Positions 16,372-25,326 of a stretch of 64,000 bases of DNA are shown one piece after another. Location of the stretch: assembly GCA_965658025.1 (NCBI GenBank), contig CBFHQL010000005.1:1-64000 (forward strand), given 5' to 3'. The first letter of the stretch is position 1, and each line of letters begins with the position of its first letter. The translations under genes and the position numbers were made by a program. The notes beneath the pieces were generated by a model. The model had not been told where the DNA came from, ran no database searches, and was given only the letters and a program-made list of their open reading frames with translations. The stretch is from UBA3537 sp965658025. Its GTDB lineage: Bacteria > Bacteroidota > Bacteroidia > Flavobacteriales > Flavobacteriaceae.

Positions 16372-18930
16372 TTAAAAAGGATAATTGATACCAAAATTGT
16401 ACACCGCATTACTGAAGTTGAAATCGCGAAACCAGCGTTTACTTTTTTCATATGCAGGATTGTATGTTTTGAATCCAGTATCCAGTCTTAGAATAAAAAA
16501 TCCGAAGTCGTAGCGCAATCCAAATCCAGCACCTAAAGCAATGTCATTTAAAGAACTGAAGCTATCAAAAATTGCTTTTGGATCTTCGACATCGTCAAGA
16601 ACATTCCAAATATTTCCAGCATCAACAAAAAATGCACCATTAAGGTTGCCAAACAAATTGTAACGATGCTCCAGACTAAATGCAATTTTTAGGTTTGCTT
16701 CATTGAATTCGTTATTGTTGTCCGAGCGCCCTGGCCCTAAGTTGTAGGCCGTCCACGCACGGTTGTCATTCGATCCACCAGCAAAAAAACTTTTCGAAAA
16801 AGGAATAGTCTTAGAATTCCCCAAAGGGAGTGCTATACCCATAAAGCCCCTAAATGCGAGTACATTGCTACGGCCTAAATCCCAAAGTTTAATGTAATCT
16901 ATTTCTGTTTTTGTGTATTGCGAAAAGGCAACATCATTGACTTCAAATTCACCATTCTCATTTTTCTTTAGATCCAACAAATCTGCAGCACCATTGAGAA
17001 GGTTTCCTGCAAGCTCAAGTTTCAGACGAAAAATCGAAAAATCAGTGTCAAAATTATTTTCTCTAGTGTCTTTAATTAGATTGAAATTACTAGCAAGAAT
17101 AAGGTTGTTTTGAATTAATCGATTTTTACGTTCTCGTATATTTCTAACCGTTTGATAATCATTGGGGTTGGTATTTTGAAAATTCGTATCGGAGCTTACT
17201 GTCCCAATAAAATCGTCAGCTTTGGTAATGTCAAGCGTATTTGATCCATCAGGATTTGAGATTAAAAATTCAGCAGGAGTCGGATAGCTGTTAAGCGCAA
17301 TACTTTCTAGACGATCGAAAGAATTTTGATATACACTAAAATAGTTTCCAGGGTTTAGATTTCTAACGTATTGAAGATTGAGAAGATCTAGGGTATTGGT
17401 CGTGTTTTTTGATGGAAGCCAGTTGTAGCTTAAACGTCCATTTAGTGTTCGTTTGTCTAAACCAATATTTTTTTGACTTGTAAAACCAGTACTCAATTGT
17501 GTTGTGGGTGACATGAATTTGGGGATGATTTTTTCAGTGTTGAAAGGAAAAAACAATCTTGGGATATTGAGTTTTATATCTGCACCAAGCTCATTAATGT
17601 CAAAGAATTGATCATCAGATTTGGCACCATCTTTTGAAGCACCTATTGCCCCTAAAGCGGATATTTCTAAGGTTTCGGCACCCCTAAAAATGTTACGAAT
17701 TAAAACTCCTGTACTGAACGATAATCCAATTTTTTGGATGTTACTTTGCGACACATTAAAATCAAATCCTAAACCATATTTTTTTCTTGGATTAAGATAA
17801 ATATTTGCTGTAAGTGTGGTGTCATTTTTATTTTCTACGTACTCAATGTTTGGATATTTAAACGAGTTGAGCTGACTCAAATAACTATAGGTACGTGTTC
17901 TATCCAAGTCGCTGTACAAGTCTCCTTTGTTTATTAATACTGCATTTGTTATAGCTTTTGGTCTATATTTTAATTCACCATAATTGTAAAAATTGAAATT
18001 GTCGTAAGTCGCAGTTTTGGTTGGGGTAGCCGCATTTCTGTTTTGAAATGACGCATCAGTAAAAATATTAACTTCCTTTATTCGATACACATTGAAAGGT
18101 TCGCGCGTTGTACTGTCTTGACTTCTTATTGCTCTGTTAGGGATATTAATTTTGACGTCTACATTATGGTCGGTTCCAATCGTGTCATTTTTGAAGCTTA
18201 TATAATCTTGTGAGAAGTGGTATACTCCCGAATTTCTAAATTTTGTAGTCAGTCTGTTTCGTTCATTTTTAAAATTTACGATATCAAACTGTTCGCCTTT
18301 TTTTAATAATGATTTTGCTTTGGCGCTTTCGTATAATGTATCCAAAACAGGACTTTCAATCTTAGTTTCAACCGCTCGAATCTCATAGGGTTTCCCCGTA
18401 GTGATGTTGTACGACAACGTTGCTCGTTTGTTTCCTAAAGTATCAACAACAAAATCAATTTCTCTATCAAACCATCCTTTTGAAAAGTAATAACGTTCAA
18501 GATTGAGTTTTGTTTTTTTTATTTTTATGCTATCCAAAATACTTGGTGCTTCGCCAGTATTTTTTAACCAGCTATTGAATCCAAGCGATGATTTTTTTAT
18601 TTGATTAAGTTGTTTTTTTGAAAACTTTTTGATCAGTCGTTCTCTTCGTTTTGGACGTTTGTTGAGCCATGATTCAAAAATGGAGTCTTTATTTGGACGT
18701 GCAAAATTGTAAATATGAAGACGAACAGGAATGCCAAGAATTCTACTGTTCGTTTTTTGAAATGAAAGTTTAGATAATGCTTCAGATTTTGTGGTTTTCC
18801 CATTCACCACAAAGGAATTTTCTACCAACAAATGCTCCTTTTCTCCAACTCTTTTGACAGCGTTACATGCGGTGCAGATGTAGGCAATAAAACAAATAAA
18901 AAATATTTTTTTTAGCGAATCCTTCAACAA
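16372..18930 (-). CDS. tamL: TamL: BamA-like outer membrane lipoprotein of the translocation and assembly module
   Basis: The 852-residue protein opens with a lipoprotein signal peptide (FIAYICTAC, lipid Cys about residue 22). Next come POTRA-like repeats (about 40-390) and a 16-strand Omp85-type barrel with the motif GGSNDNRAW and a terminal aromatic strand (FGINYPF). A lipidated Omp85 protein is the hallmark of Bacteroidota TamL, which works with TamB in outer membrane assembly. TamB is not in the window. No in-frame ATG exists before the signal peptide; the start is TTG at 18930 or 18927. A TACATTTG -7 box lies at 18975-18982. Confidence 0.85.
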   Translation of the reverse strand: MLKDSLKKIFFICFIAYICTACNAVKRVGEKEHLLVENSFVVNGKTTKSEALSKLSFQKTNSRILGIPVRLHIYNFARPNKDSIFESWLNKRPKRRERLIKKFSKKQLNQIKKSSLGFNSWLKNTGEAPSILDSIKIKKTKLNLERYYFSKGWFDREIDFVVDTLGNKRATLSYNITTGKPYEIRAVETKIESPVLDTLYESAKAKSLLKKGEQFDIVNFKNERNRLTTKFRNSGVYHFSQDYISFKNDTIGTDHNVDVKINIPNRAIRSQDSTTREPFNVYRIKEVNIFTDASFQNRNAATPTKTATYDNFNFYNYGELKYRPKAITNAVLINKGDLYSDLDRTRTYSYLSQLNSFKYPNIEYVENKNDTTLTANIYLNPRKKYGLGFDFNVSQSNIQKIGLSFSTGVLIRNIFRGAETLEISALGAIGASKDGAKSDDQFFDINELGADIKLNIPRLFFPFNTEKIIPKFMSPTTQLSTGFTSQKNIGLDKRTLNGRLSYNWLPSKNTTNTLDLLNLQYVRNLNPGNYFSVYQNSFDRLESIALNSYPTPAEFLISNPDGSNTLDITKADDFIGTVSSDTNFQNTNPNDYQTVRNIRERKNRLIQNNLILASNFNLIKDTRENNFDTDFSIFRLKLELAGNLLNGAADLLDLKKNENGEFEVNDVAFSQYTKTEIDYIKLWDLGRSNVLAFRGFMGIALPLGNSKTIPFSKSFFAGGSNDNRAWTAYNLGPGRSDNNNEFNEANLKIAFSLEHRYNLFGNLNGAFFVDAGNIWNVLDDVEDPKAIFDSFSSLNDIALGAGFGLRYDFGFFILRLDTGFKTYNPAYEKSKRWFRDFNFSNAVYNFGINYPF

Positions 18931-18974
18931 GACGTAAATAAAATTTAGATTTATACTCTAAAATGAATTTAAAT

Positions 18975-18982
18975 CAAATGTA
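18975..18982 (-). promoter_or_regulatory. -7 promoter box before tamL
   Basis: TACATTTG on the minus strand, 45 bases upstream of the TTG start, inside the divergent spacer with the SpoU methyltransferase gene. Confidence 0.45.
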
Positions 18983-18992
18983 CATTTTTTAG

Positions 18993-19724
18993 ATGTTAAC
19001 TAAAAACCAATCCAAACGAATCCTCAGATTACACAAAAAAAAATTTCGCACCCAAGAGCAAATGTTTGTAACAGAAGGTATTAAGGTTACCCAAGAATTT
19101 TTGGATGCAGATTATGAATTGGTTGAAGTTTTCTCTACAGATTTGAGTTATGCGCAATACTCAAATGCTTTTGTACATATTTCCGAAAATGAATTATCAT
19201 CAATCAGTACACTAAAAACCCCTAACAAAGTTTTGGCTATTTTTCGTATTCCGGCACCAAAGCCAGTGGACGATTCAAGTTTGATTTTAGCTCTTGATGA
19301 TTTGAACAATCCTGGAAATTTAGGTACAATTATTCGGCTTTGCGATTGGTTTGGTGTTCGAGATTTGGTGTGTAGCCCAGCAACAGTCGATTGTTATAAT
19401 CCCAAAGTTGTACAATCTGCAATGGGTTCGCACACTCGTGTAAACATCACTTACTCAGCGTTGGAGCCACTTCTTTCTTTAAGTGCAAATGCTATGGGAA
19501 CTTTTATGGAAGGGACATCTATTTATGCAACAAGTCTTCCAAATTCTGGAGTGTTGGTGTTGGGCAATGAAGCTAATGGAATTTCAGAAAATCTAAACTC
19601 TTTTCTCGATACTAAACTGACTATTCCAAGATTTGGGCCATTCAAAAAAACAGAAAGTTTGAATGTAGCCAATGCTGCTTCTATTATTTTGAGTGAATGG
19701 AGACGGCAGTCTATTGAAATGTAA
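18993..19724 (+). CDS. TrmH/SpoU-family RNA 2'-O-methyltransferase
   Basis: The 243-residue protein has an N-terminal RNA-substrate domain (KKKFRTQEQMFVTEGIKV) and a C-terminal SPOUT knot. All three SpoU motifs are visible: LDDLNNPGNLGTIIRLCDWFG, VLVLGNEANGIS and IPRFGPFKKTESLNVANAASI. It methylates a ribose in rRNA or tRNA using SAM; RlmB-like activity on 23S rRNA is likely but not provable here. Its 3' end overlaps porT on the other strand by 14 bases. Confidence 0.88.
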   Translation: MLTKNQSKRILRLHKKKFRTQEQMFVTEGIKVTQEFLDADYELVEVFSTDLSYAQYSNAFVHISENELSSISTLKTPNKVLAIFRIPAPKPVDDSSLILALDDLNNPGNLGTIIRLCDWFGVRDLVCSPATVDCYNPKVVQSAMGSHTRVNITYSALEPLLSLSANAMGTFMEGTSIYATSLPNSGVLVLGNEANGISENLNSFLDTKLTIPRFGPFKKTESLNVANAASIILSEWRRQSIEM

Positions 19725-20430
19725 AATTCAAGAAAAAGCCCCGTGTTTGCATCTGTTCGATATTCTTTGTCCAAGGACTATTAGGGTCAAAATCTGGAAC
19801 ATGCTCATCTTTCAGTGAAAAGATTCCTCGAAGTGAAGGCGTGAATTTGAACCAAGTAAAATAGATGTCAATCCCCAGACCAAGTTCATAAAACAAATTA
19901 TTTTTGGTCATTCTAAAATTTCCTTTGCTGTTGTCGTCAGGATTATCTTCATTACTGGACAAATTGATGGCTGTTGAAATACCTCCAACTATAAAAGGTT
20001 TGATGTTATTGATGCGTTTTGTGGAAATTTTTATGAGTAATGGAATATGAATGTATGTAGAACGCAATTCGCGTTCAAGGTCTTTTTCCTCAAATACCAA
20101 TCCGTCAAAATAAGTATCACTATAGCTTAGTCTTCTATTGGACATCACAAGCCCTGGTTCTAAACGCACATCAAAATAATCATTGATTCTTACGTTGCCT
20201 ATCAAACCGACATTGAATCCCACAGATTTCAAAACCTGGATATCCTTTACGTTGGATTTGTAGTCTATGTTGAAGTCATAATTGTTAAACCCCAAGAAAT
20301 ATCCGTAAGATAAAGGTGCTTTATCGAAATTTTCATTATTCAACAAACGTTCTTTTGTAAACAGTTGTGCTTCGGAATGAAATACGAAGATGCACAAAAA
20401 AACAAAAGAGATTAGGTGTTTTATTTTCAT
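19711..20430 (-). CDS. porT: PorT/SprT-family type IX secretion system beta-barrel protein
   Basis: The 239-residue protein has a signal peptide (residues 1-21, ending SEAQ) and an outer membrane beta-barrel of about eight strands ending in FFLNFTFQ. The segment LSYGYFLGFNNYDFNI, a Gly-Ile-rich GGISTAINLSS loop and the length match PorT/SprT, which gliding flavobacteria and Porphyromonas need for T9SS function. The gene overlaps menG by four bases; this pairing recurs in Flavobacteriia as I recall it. It complements the T9SS cargo at 274-753. Confidence 0.8.
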   Translation of the reverse strand: MKIKHLISFVFLCIFVFHSEAQLFTKERLLNNENFDKAPLSYGYFLGFNNYDFNIDYKSNVKDIQVLKSVGFNVGLIGNVRINDYFDVRLEPGLVMSNRRLSYSDTYFDGLVFEEKDLERELRSTYIHIPLLIKISTKRINNIKPFIVGGISTAINLSSNEDNPDDNSKGNFRMTKNNLFYELGLGIDIYFTWFKFTPSLRGIFSLKDEHVPDFDPNSPWTKNIEQMQTRGFFLNFTFQ

Positions 20431-21158
20431 TGTTTCGATGCGGTATAAATTGTTGCGACTCCGAATGTTTGTGGCAACGATCTTGTAGATATAAACCCAG
20501 TTTTCTTTAAAATATTGTTGAACGCTTTTCCGTAAGGGAATTTTGCCGCCGATGAACTCAAATAACTGTAGGCATCTTTATCTTTAGAGAATAATTTTCC
20601 TATGATTGGGAGTAATATTTTAGTATACAAAAAGTAGCCTTGTCGGAACGGAAATTTCGTTGGCACAGAAGTTTCCAAAACTACAAAAACGCCATTTGGT
20701 TTTAGAACCCTCAGAATTTCAGCCAAACCAACTTCGAGGTGTTCAAAATTTCGAACACCAAAAGCAACTGTTATGGCATCAAAACTATTATCGTCGAAAG
20801 GCAAATTTTCAGAATCGCCTACAACCATATCAATGGTATTGTCTAGCTTTTTGGCTGTGATTTTTCTGCGTCCTACATCTAGCATACCTTCGCTAATATC
20901 CAATCCAATAATTTTTTTTGCATTGGTTTGCGTCAAATTGATAGCCAAATCTCCAGTTCCAGTAGCAATATCCAAAATAGATTCTGGATTTTTATCAGCA
21001 ACAATTTGAACCACTTTTTTGCGCCATTTTATATCAATACCAAATGAAATCACACGATTCAATCCATCGTATTCATTTGAAATAGTATCGAACATTTTGG
21101 CAATTTGTTCCTTTTTGGAAAGTGAGCTGTTTTTGTACGGGGTTATCTTTTTGGACAT
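20427..21158 (-). CDS. menG: Demethylmenaquinone methyltransferase (UbiE/MenG)
   Basis: The enzyme methylates demethylmenaquinone with SAM, the last step of menaquinone synthesis; menaquinone is the usual electron acceptor of Na+-NQR in this group. The chosen ATG at 21158 gives 243 residues starting MSKKITPY; the open frame runs 28 codons further but that part is unlike the family. SAM motif I is DIATGTGDLA, and VVGDSENLPFDDNSFDAITVAFGVRNF spans motifs II-III. ATGA overlap couples it to porT. Confidence 0.93.
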   Translation of the reverse strand: MSKKITPYKNSSLSKKEQIAKMFDTISNEYDGLNRVISFGIDIKWRKKVVQIVADKNPESILDIATGTGDLAINLTQTNAKKIIGLDISEGMLDVGRRKITAKKLDNTIDMVVGDSENLPFDDNSFDAITVAFGVRNFEHLEVGLAEILRVLKPNGVFVVLETSVPTKFPFRQGYFLYTKILLPIIGKLFSKDKDAYSYLSSSAAKFPYGKAFNNILKKTGFISTRSLPQTFGVATIYTASKQ

Positions 21159-21231
21159 GTAAACAAAATGAAATGTATAGTTTTCGCCTTGCAAAGAAAT
21201 ACAATTCATAGACAAATCCCTAAAAATAACG

Positions 21232-21239
21232 TATATTTG
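21232..21239 (+). promoter_or_regulatory. -7 promoter box of trkA
   Basis: TATATTTG, 23 bases upstream of the trkA ATG, in the divergent spacer with menG. Confidence 0.55.
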
Positions 21240-21262
21240 CATCGCTTTTTAACTAATAATTA

Positions 21263-22612
21263 ATGAAAATTATTATTGCCGGCGCTGGAGAAGTCGGATT
21301 TCACTTGGCAAAGCTTTTGTCCTATGAATCTCAGGAAATTACGCTAATTGATTTAGACAAAGAACGCCTAGTTTATGCAGAAACGCACTTGGATATTAAG
21401 GTTGTCAAGGGCGATATTACTTCTGTTTCAGTTTTGAAAGAATCTAATATTACTAATGCCGATTTATTTGTATCTGTAACGTCCTCTCAAACATCCAATA
21501 TTACGTCTTGTGTATTGGCCAAACAATTGGGTGCAAAGCGAACTATTGCAAGAATTTCCAACACAGAGTTTATCGCTTATAAAGATGAAATTGGTTTTGA
21601 AGCATTGGGTATAGATGAGCTTATTTCTCCTGCATCTTTGGCGGCTTCAGAAATAGAATTGTTGCTTAAACAATCTGTTTTTAATGATACTTATGCTTTT
21701 GAAGACGGTGCGCTAACCATGTTGGGTTTAACACTTTCTGCTGATGCATCGATTGTTGATAAGCCAGTAAAAATTGCAGCTCAACTTTTGTCGGATATTC
21801 ATTTTATCCCTATTGCTATTCAACGCTTTGGTTCGCATCTTACGATTATTCCAAGAGGGGATACCGTTTTTAAAGAAGGTGATCGTGTGGTTTTTATGAC
21901 TTCGAAGGGTGGTGATGAAGAACTGTGTAAACTCACTGGAAGACGAAAAACACCAATAAAAGATATTATGATTTTGGGTGGTGGGCAAATTGGTACAATC
22001 ACTGCAAATGATTTGTCCAATAGTGATTTCAATATCAAAATTGTAGAACAATCTAAAGAACGTGCTGCAGAGTTGGCCGATCAGCTTCCAGAAGCGTTAG
22101 TCATAAACGGTGATGGAAGAAATGTAGAGTTGTTGGAAGAAGAAAATTTTAGTGCTATGGATGCTTTTATCGCCGTAACCGAAAATTCAGAAACCAACAT
22201 AATGTCCTGCTTAGTCGCAAAGTCGAAAGGGGTAAAAAAGACCATTGCTTTGGTCGAAAATATGGACTATTTTGCATTGTCACATTCGATTGGGGTGGAT
22301 ACACTCATCAATAAAAAATTACTCGCTGCCAACAGTATTTTTAGATATGTTCGCAAAGGAGAAGTTGTGGCCATGACCAAGCTCACAAATATGGAAGCCG
22401 AATTATTGGAATTCGTCGTAAAACCAACTTCAAAAATTTGTGATCAATACATTAAAGCGATTGATTTTCCCAGAGCCGCAATTATTGGTGGAGTCATCAG
22501 AAATGAATCTGGAATTATTGCATTGGGCGACTTCAAAATCGAGCCAGGCGATAGAGTAGTGGTTTGCTGTTTGCCAGAAGCCATAAAAAAAGTAGAAAGC
22601 CTCTTCTTCTAA
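21263..22612 (+). CDS. trkA: Trk system potassium uptake regulatory subunit TrkA
   Basis: A cytoplasmic NAD(H)-binding gating subunit of the Trk K+ channel. The 449 residues comprise two tandem units, each an RCK_N Rossmann fold and an RCK_C domain. The nucleotide-binding motifs are GAGEVGFHLA (6-15) and GGGQIGTITA (about 240). Each Rossmann half ends with the acidic residue that binds the adenosine ribose (LIDLD, IVEQS). trkH follows after nine bases, so the pair forms an operon. Confidence 0.95.
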   Translation: MKIIIAGAGEVGFHLAKLLSYESQEITLIDLDKERLVYAETHLDIKVVKGDITSVSVLKESNITNADLFVSVTSSQTSNITSCVLAKQLGAKRTIARISNTEFIAYKDEIGFEALGIDELISPASLAASEIELLLKQSVFNDTYAFEDGALTMLGLTLSADASIVDKPVKIAAQLLSDIHFIPIAIQRFGSHLTIIPRGDTVFKEGDRVVFMTSKGGDEELCKLTGRRKTPIKDIMILGGGQIGTITANDLSNSDFNIKIVEQSKERAAELADQLPEALVINGDGRNVELLEEENFSAMDAFIAVTENSETNIMSCLVAKSKGVKKTIALVENMDYFALSHSIGVDTLINKKLLAANSIFRYVRKGEVVAMTKLTNMEAELLEFVVKPTSKICDQYIKAIDFPRAAIIGGVIRNESGIIALGDFKIEPGDRVVVCCLPEAIKKVESLFF

Positions 22613-22621
22613 CCATTCAAT

Positions 22622-24118
22622 ATGAAACAAAAACATAAAATCATTATCCACTTTTTTGGTCTTTTACTTCTTTTCAATGGTGGATTTATGTTGCTTGCTT
22701 CTTTGTTGAGTTTTTTCTATAAAGATAGCGTTACGCATCAATTGTTTGTTTCAGGATTATCGGTTTTAAGCGTTGGACTTTTGGTGATGCTTTTTACAAA
22801 AAATCATTCCAAAGAAATGACCAAGCGTCAGGGGTATATTGTGGTAACTTTTGGTTGGATTGTTATGGCACTTTCGGGTACAATACCTTACCTTTTAACA
22901 GGTTCAATTACAAATTTTACCAATGCTTTTTTTGAAACCATTTCGGGTTACACAACAACGGGTTCAACCATTTTGAATGATATTGAAGCTCTGCCCCAAG
23001 GGGTTTTGTTTTGGCGAAGTTTAACACATTGGATTGGCGGTATGGGGATTATTGTTTTGGCTGTAGCGATTTTACCTTTGTTGGGCATTGGAGGGATGCA
23101 GCTTTTTGCTGCTGAAGCACCTGGCCCGGGCAACGATAAACTTCATCCCAGAATTACGGATACCGCAAAAAGATTGTGGCTTATTTATGTCGGTTATACT
23201 GCCGCAGAAACACTTTTTTTGTCGCTCGCTGGGATGTCTTTCTTTGATGCTTTAAACCATTCCATGAGTACGCTTTCCACAGGAGGGTTTTCAACTAAAA
23301 ATGCAAGTTTGGCCTATTGGAACGATTCACCAATGATTCAATATATTGTAGTGTTTTTTATGTTTTTGGCGGGAACAAACTTTGTGTTGAGTTACTTTGG
23401 ATTTAAAGGTAAGTTTTTAAGAATATTTAAAGATGAAGAATTTAAACTTTATGCCAAGTTTATATTAATTTTTACTACGATTACTGCGGTTATAATTTAT
23501 GTGCATTCGGTTTTTTATGATGTTTCATCACCTAACTATCCCATGGTGTTTGGAGAGGTTGAAGCCAGTATTCGCCATGCGCTGTTTCAAGTGGTTGCTA
23601 TTGTTACTACCACAGGTTTTGTGAGTGCCGATTTTGCTATTTGGCCTCATTTTTTGGTTGTATTTTTCTTTGGATTAATGTTTCTTGGAGGGTCTTCAGG
23701 GAGTACATCTGGAGGAGTAAAAGTTGTGCGTCACCTAGTCCTTATCCGTAATGGATTTTTAGAGTTTAAAAGGTTTCTTCATCCTAATGCCGTACTACCA
23801 GTCCGTTACAATTCTAAAGCCGTTTCAGGTGAGATTGTGTTCAATGTTTTGGGCTTTTTTATGCTTTATATGCTGTCATTTATTATTGGAGCACTTGGCT
23901 TTGCGTTTATTGGCTTAGATTTTGAGTCTGCCGTAGGTGTAGCCGCTTCAAGCTTAGGAAATGTTGGTCCAGCACTAGGCGATTTTGGTCCAGCAGAAAA
24001 CTTTAGTAAAATGCCACAAATAGGCAAATGGTGGGGAGCTTTTCTTATGCTTATCGGACGTTTAGAACTCTTTACGGTTCTAATTTTGCTGACTCCTTTT
24101 TTCTGGAAAAAATTGTAG
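22622..24118 (+). CDS. trkH: Trk potassium uptake channel subunit TrkH
   Basis: This 498-residue inner-membrane protein has about ten to twelve transmembrane helices arranged as four pore repeats. The selectivity-filter segments are visible: SGYTTTGSTIL, LSTGGFSTKNA, VTTTGFVSADF and SSLGNVGPALGDFG, each with the conserved glycine. Together with TrkA it takes up K+ with Na+ or H+ coupling. It converges on the aminotransferase gene with seven bases between the stops. Confidence 0.95.
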   Translation: MKQKHKIIIHFFGLLLLFNGGFMLLASLLSFFYKDSVTHQLFVSGLSVLSVGLLVMLFTKNHSKEMTKRQGYIVVTFGWIVMALSGTIPYLLTGSITNFTNAFFETISGYTTTGSTILNDIEALPQGVLFWRSLTHWIGGMGIIVLAVAILPLLGIGGMQLFAAEAPGPGNDKLHPRITDTAKRLWLIYVGYTAAETLFLSLAGMSFFDALNHSMSTLSTGGFSTKNASLAYWNDSPMIQYIVVFFMFLAGTNFVLSYFGFKGKFLRIFKDEEFKLYAKFILIFTTITAVIIYVHSVFYDVSSPNYPMVFGEVEASIRHALFQVVAIVTTTGFVSADFAIWPHFLVVFFFGLMFLGGSSGSTSGGVKVVRHLVLIRNGFLEFKRFLHPNAVLPVRYNSKAVSGEIVFNVLGFFMLYMLSFIIGALGFAFIGLDFESAVGVAASSLGNVGPALGDFGPAENFSKMPQIGKWWGAFLMLIGRLELFTVLILLTPFFWKKL

Positions 24119-24125
24119 TGAGAAT

Positions 24126-25316
24126 TTAGCTACTCAATGCATTTTTTATCCGTTCGACTGCTTCAATAATTTGATCTTGAGATGCTGCATAAGATATTCT
24201 AATGCAGTTTGGATTTCCAAAAGCTTCACCCGTAACTGTAGCAACTAAAGCTTCTTCTAACAGAAAAAGTGATAGTTCTGTGGCATTATTTATTTGTTTC
24301 CCTTTAAATGTTTTTCCAAACAATGCCGAAACATCGGGGAATACATAAAAAGCACCTTCTGGAGTATTGCAAGAAAATCCGTCAATATCTTTGAGTAAGT
24401 CTAAAATAAGATCACGACGCACTTTAAATTCATCAATCATGTATTGTACTTTTGATGGTGATGCTTCTAAAGCTGTAATCACAGCGCGTTGCGCTATACA
24501 GTTTGCGCCACTGGTGATTTGACCTTGCATTTTGTTACACGCACGAGCAATTTTTTCTGGAGCCCCTAGGAAACCAATACGCCAGCCCGTCATTGCAAAT
24601 GCTTTGGATACGCCATTGACCGTAATGGTTCTGTCGTACATATCTTCAAATTCAGCCATACTAGCATGTCCACTTCCGAAATTGATGTGTTCGTATATTT
24701 CATCAGAAACCACATAAATTTGTGGGTGCTTTTGAAGTACGTCGGCAAGTGCTCTCAATTCTTCTTTACTGTACAAAGATCCACTTGGATTACAAGGGGA
24801 ACTGAACCAAATCATTTTTGTTTTTGGAGTTATTGCGGCTTCGAGTTGCGCTGGGGTCATCTTGAAATCAGTATCAATAGAAGTTTTGACTTCCACAGGA
24901 GTACCTTCAGATAATTTTACAATGTCGGCATAGCTCACCCAATATGGGCAAGGAAGGATAACTTCGTCTCCTTTATTAAGTAATACCAAAGCAACGTTGG
25001 CAAGACATTGTTTTGCTCCTGTAGATACAACAATTTGGTTGGGCGTGTAGGTCAGATTGTTGTCGCGTTTAAATTTTGTGATGATGGCTTGCTTTAGTTC
25101 TGCATATCCATCAACGGGGGTGTAGGAATTGAAATTATCATCAATGGCTTGTTTTGCTGCATCCTTTATAAATTCGGGTGTGTTGAAGTCTGGTTCTCCC
25201 AAACTAAGCCCTATGATGTCTTTTCCCTCGCCTTTTAGTTCGCGTGCTTTGGCGGCCATCGCAAGGGTTGCCGAGGTGGCCATGTTCAAGATTCTTTCTG
25301 AAAGTAATTGGTTCAT
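24126..25316 (-). CDS. Class I/II pyridoxal-phosphate aminotransferase, probable aspartate aminotransferase
   Basis: The 396-residue enzyme belongs to the fold-type I group Ib of aspartate aminotransferases. SLGEPDFNTP lies near the N-terminus, SSPCNPSGS carries the Asn that contacts PLP, VVSDEIYEHI the Asp and Tyr pair, SKAFAMTGWRIGF the Schiff-base Lys and RISYA the carboxylate-binding Arg. It probably transfers amino groups between aspartate and 2-oxoglutarate; prephenate or other acceptors are possible in this subgroup. The desaturase gene lies just upstream (10-base gap), so the two may share a transcript. Confidence 0.9.
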   Translation of the reverse strand: MNQLLSERILNMATSATLAMAAKARELKGEGKDIIGLSLGEPDFNTPEFIKDAAKQAIDDNFNSYTPVDGYAELKQAIITKFKRDNNLTYTPNQIVVSTGAKQCLANVALVLLNKGDEVILPCPYWVSYADIVKLSEGTPVEVKTSIDTDFKMTPAQLEAAITPKTKMIWFSSPCNPSGSLYSKEELRALADVLQKHPQIYVVSDEIYEHINFGSGHASMAEFEDMYDRTITVNGVSKAFAMTGWRIGFLGAPEKIARACNKMQGQITSGANCIAQRAVITALEASPSKVQYMIDEFKVRRDLILDLLKDIDGFSCNTPEGAFYVFPDVSALFGKTFKGKQINNATELSLFLLEEALVATVTGEAFGNPNCIRISYAASQDQIIEAVERIKNALSS

Positions 25317-25326
25317 TTAAAGTGTT

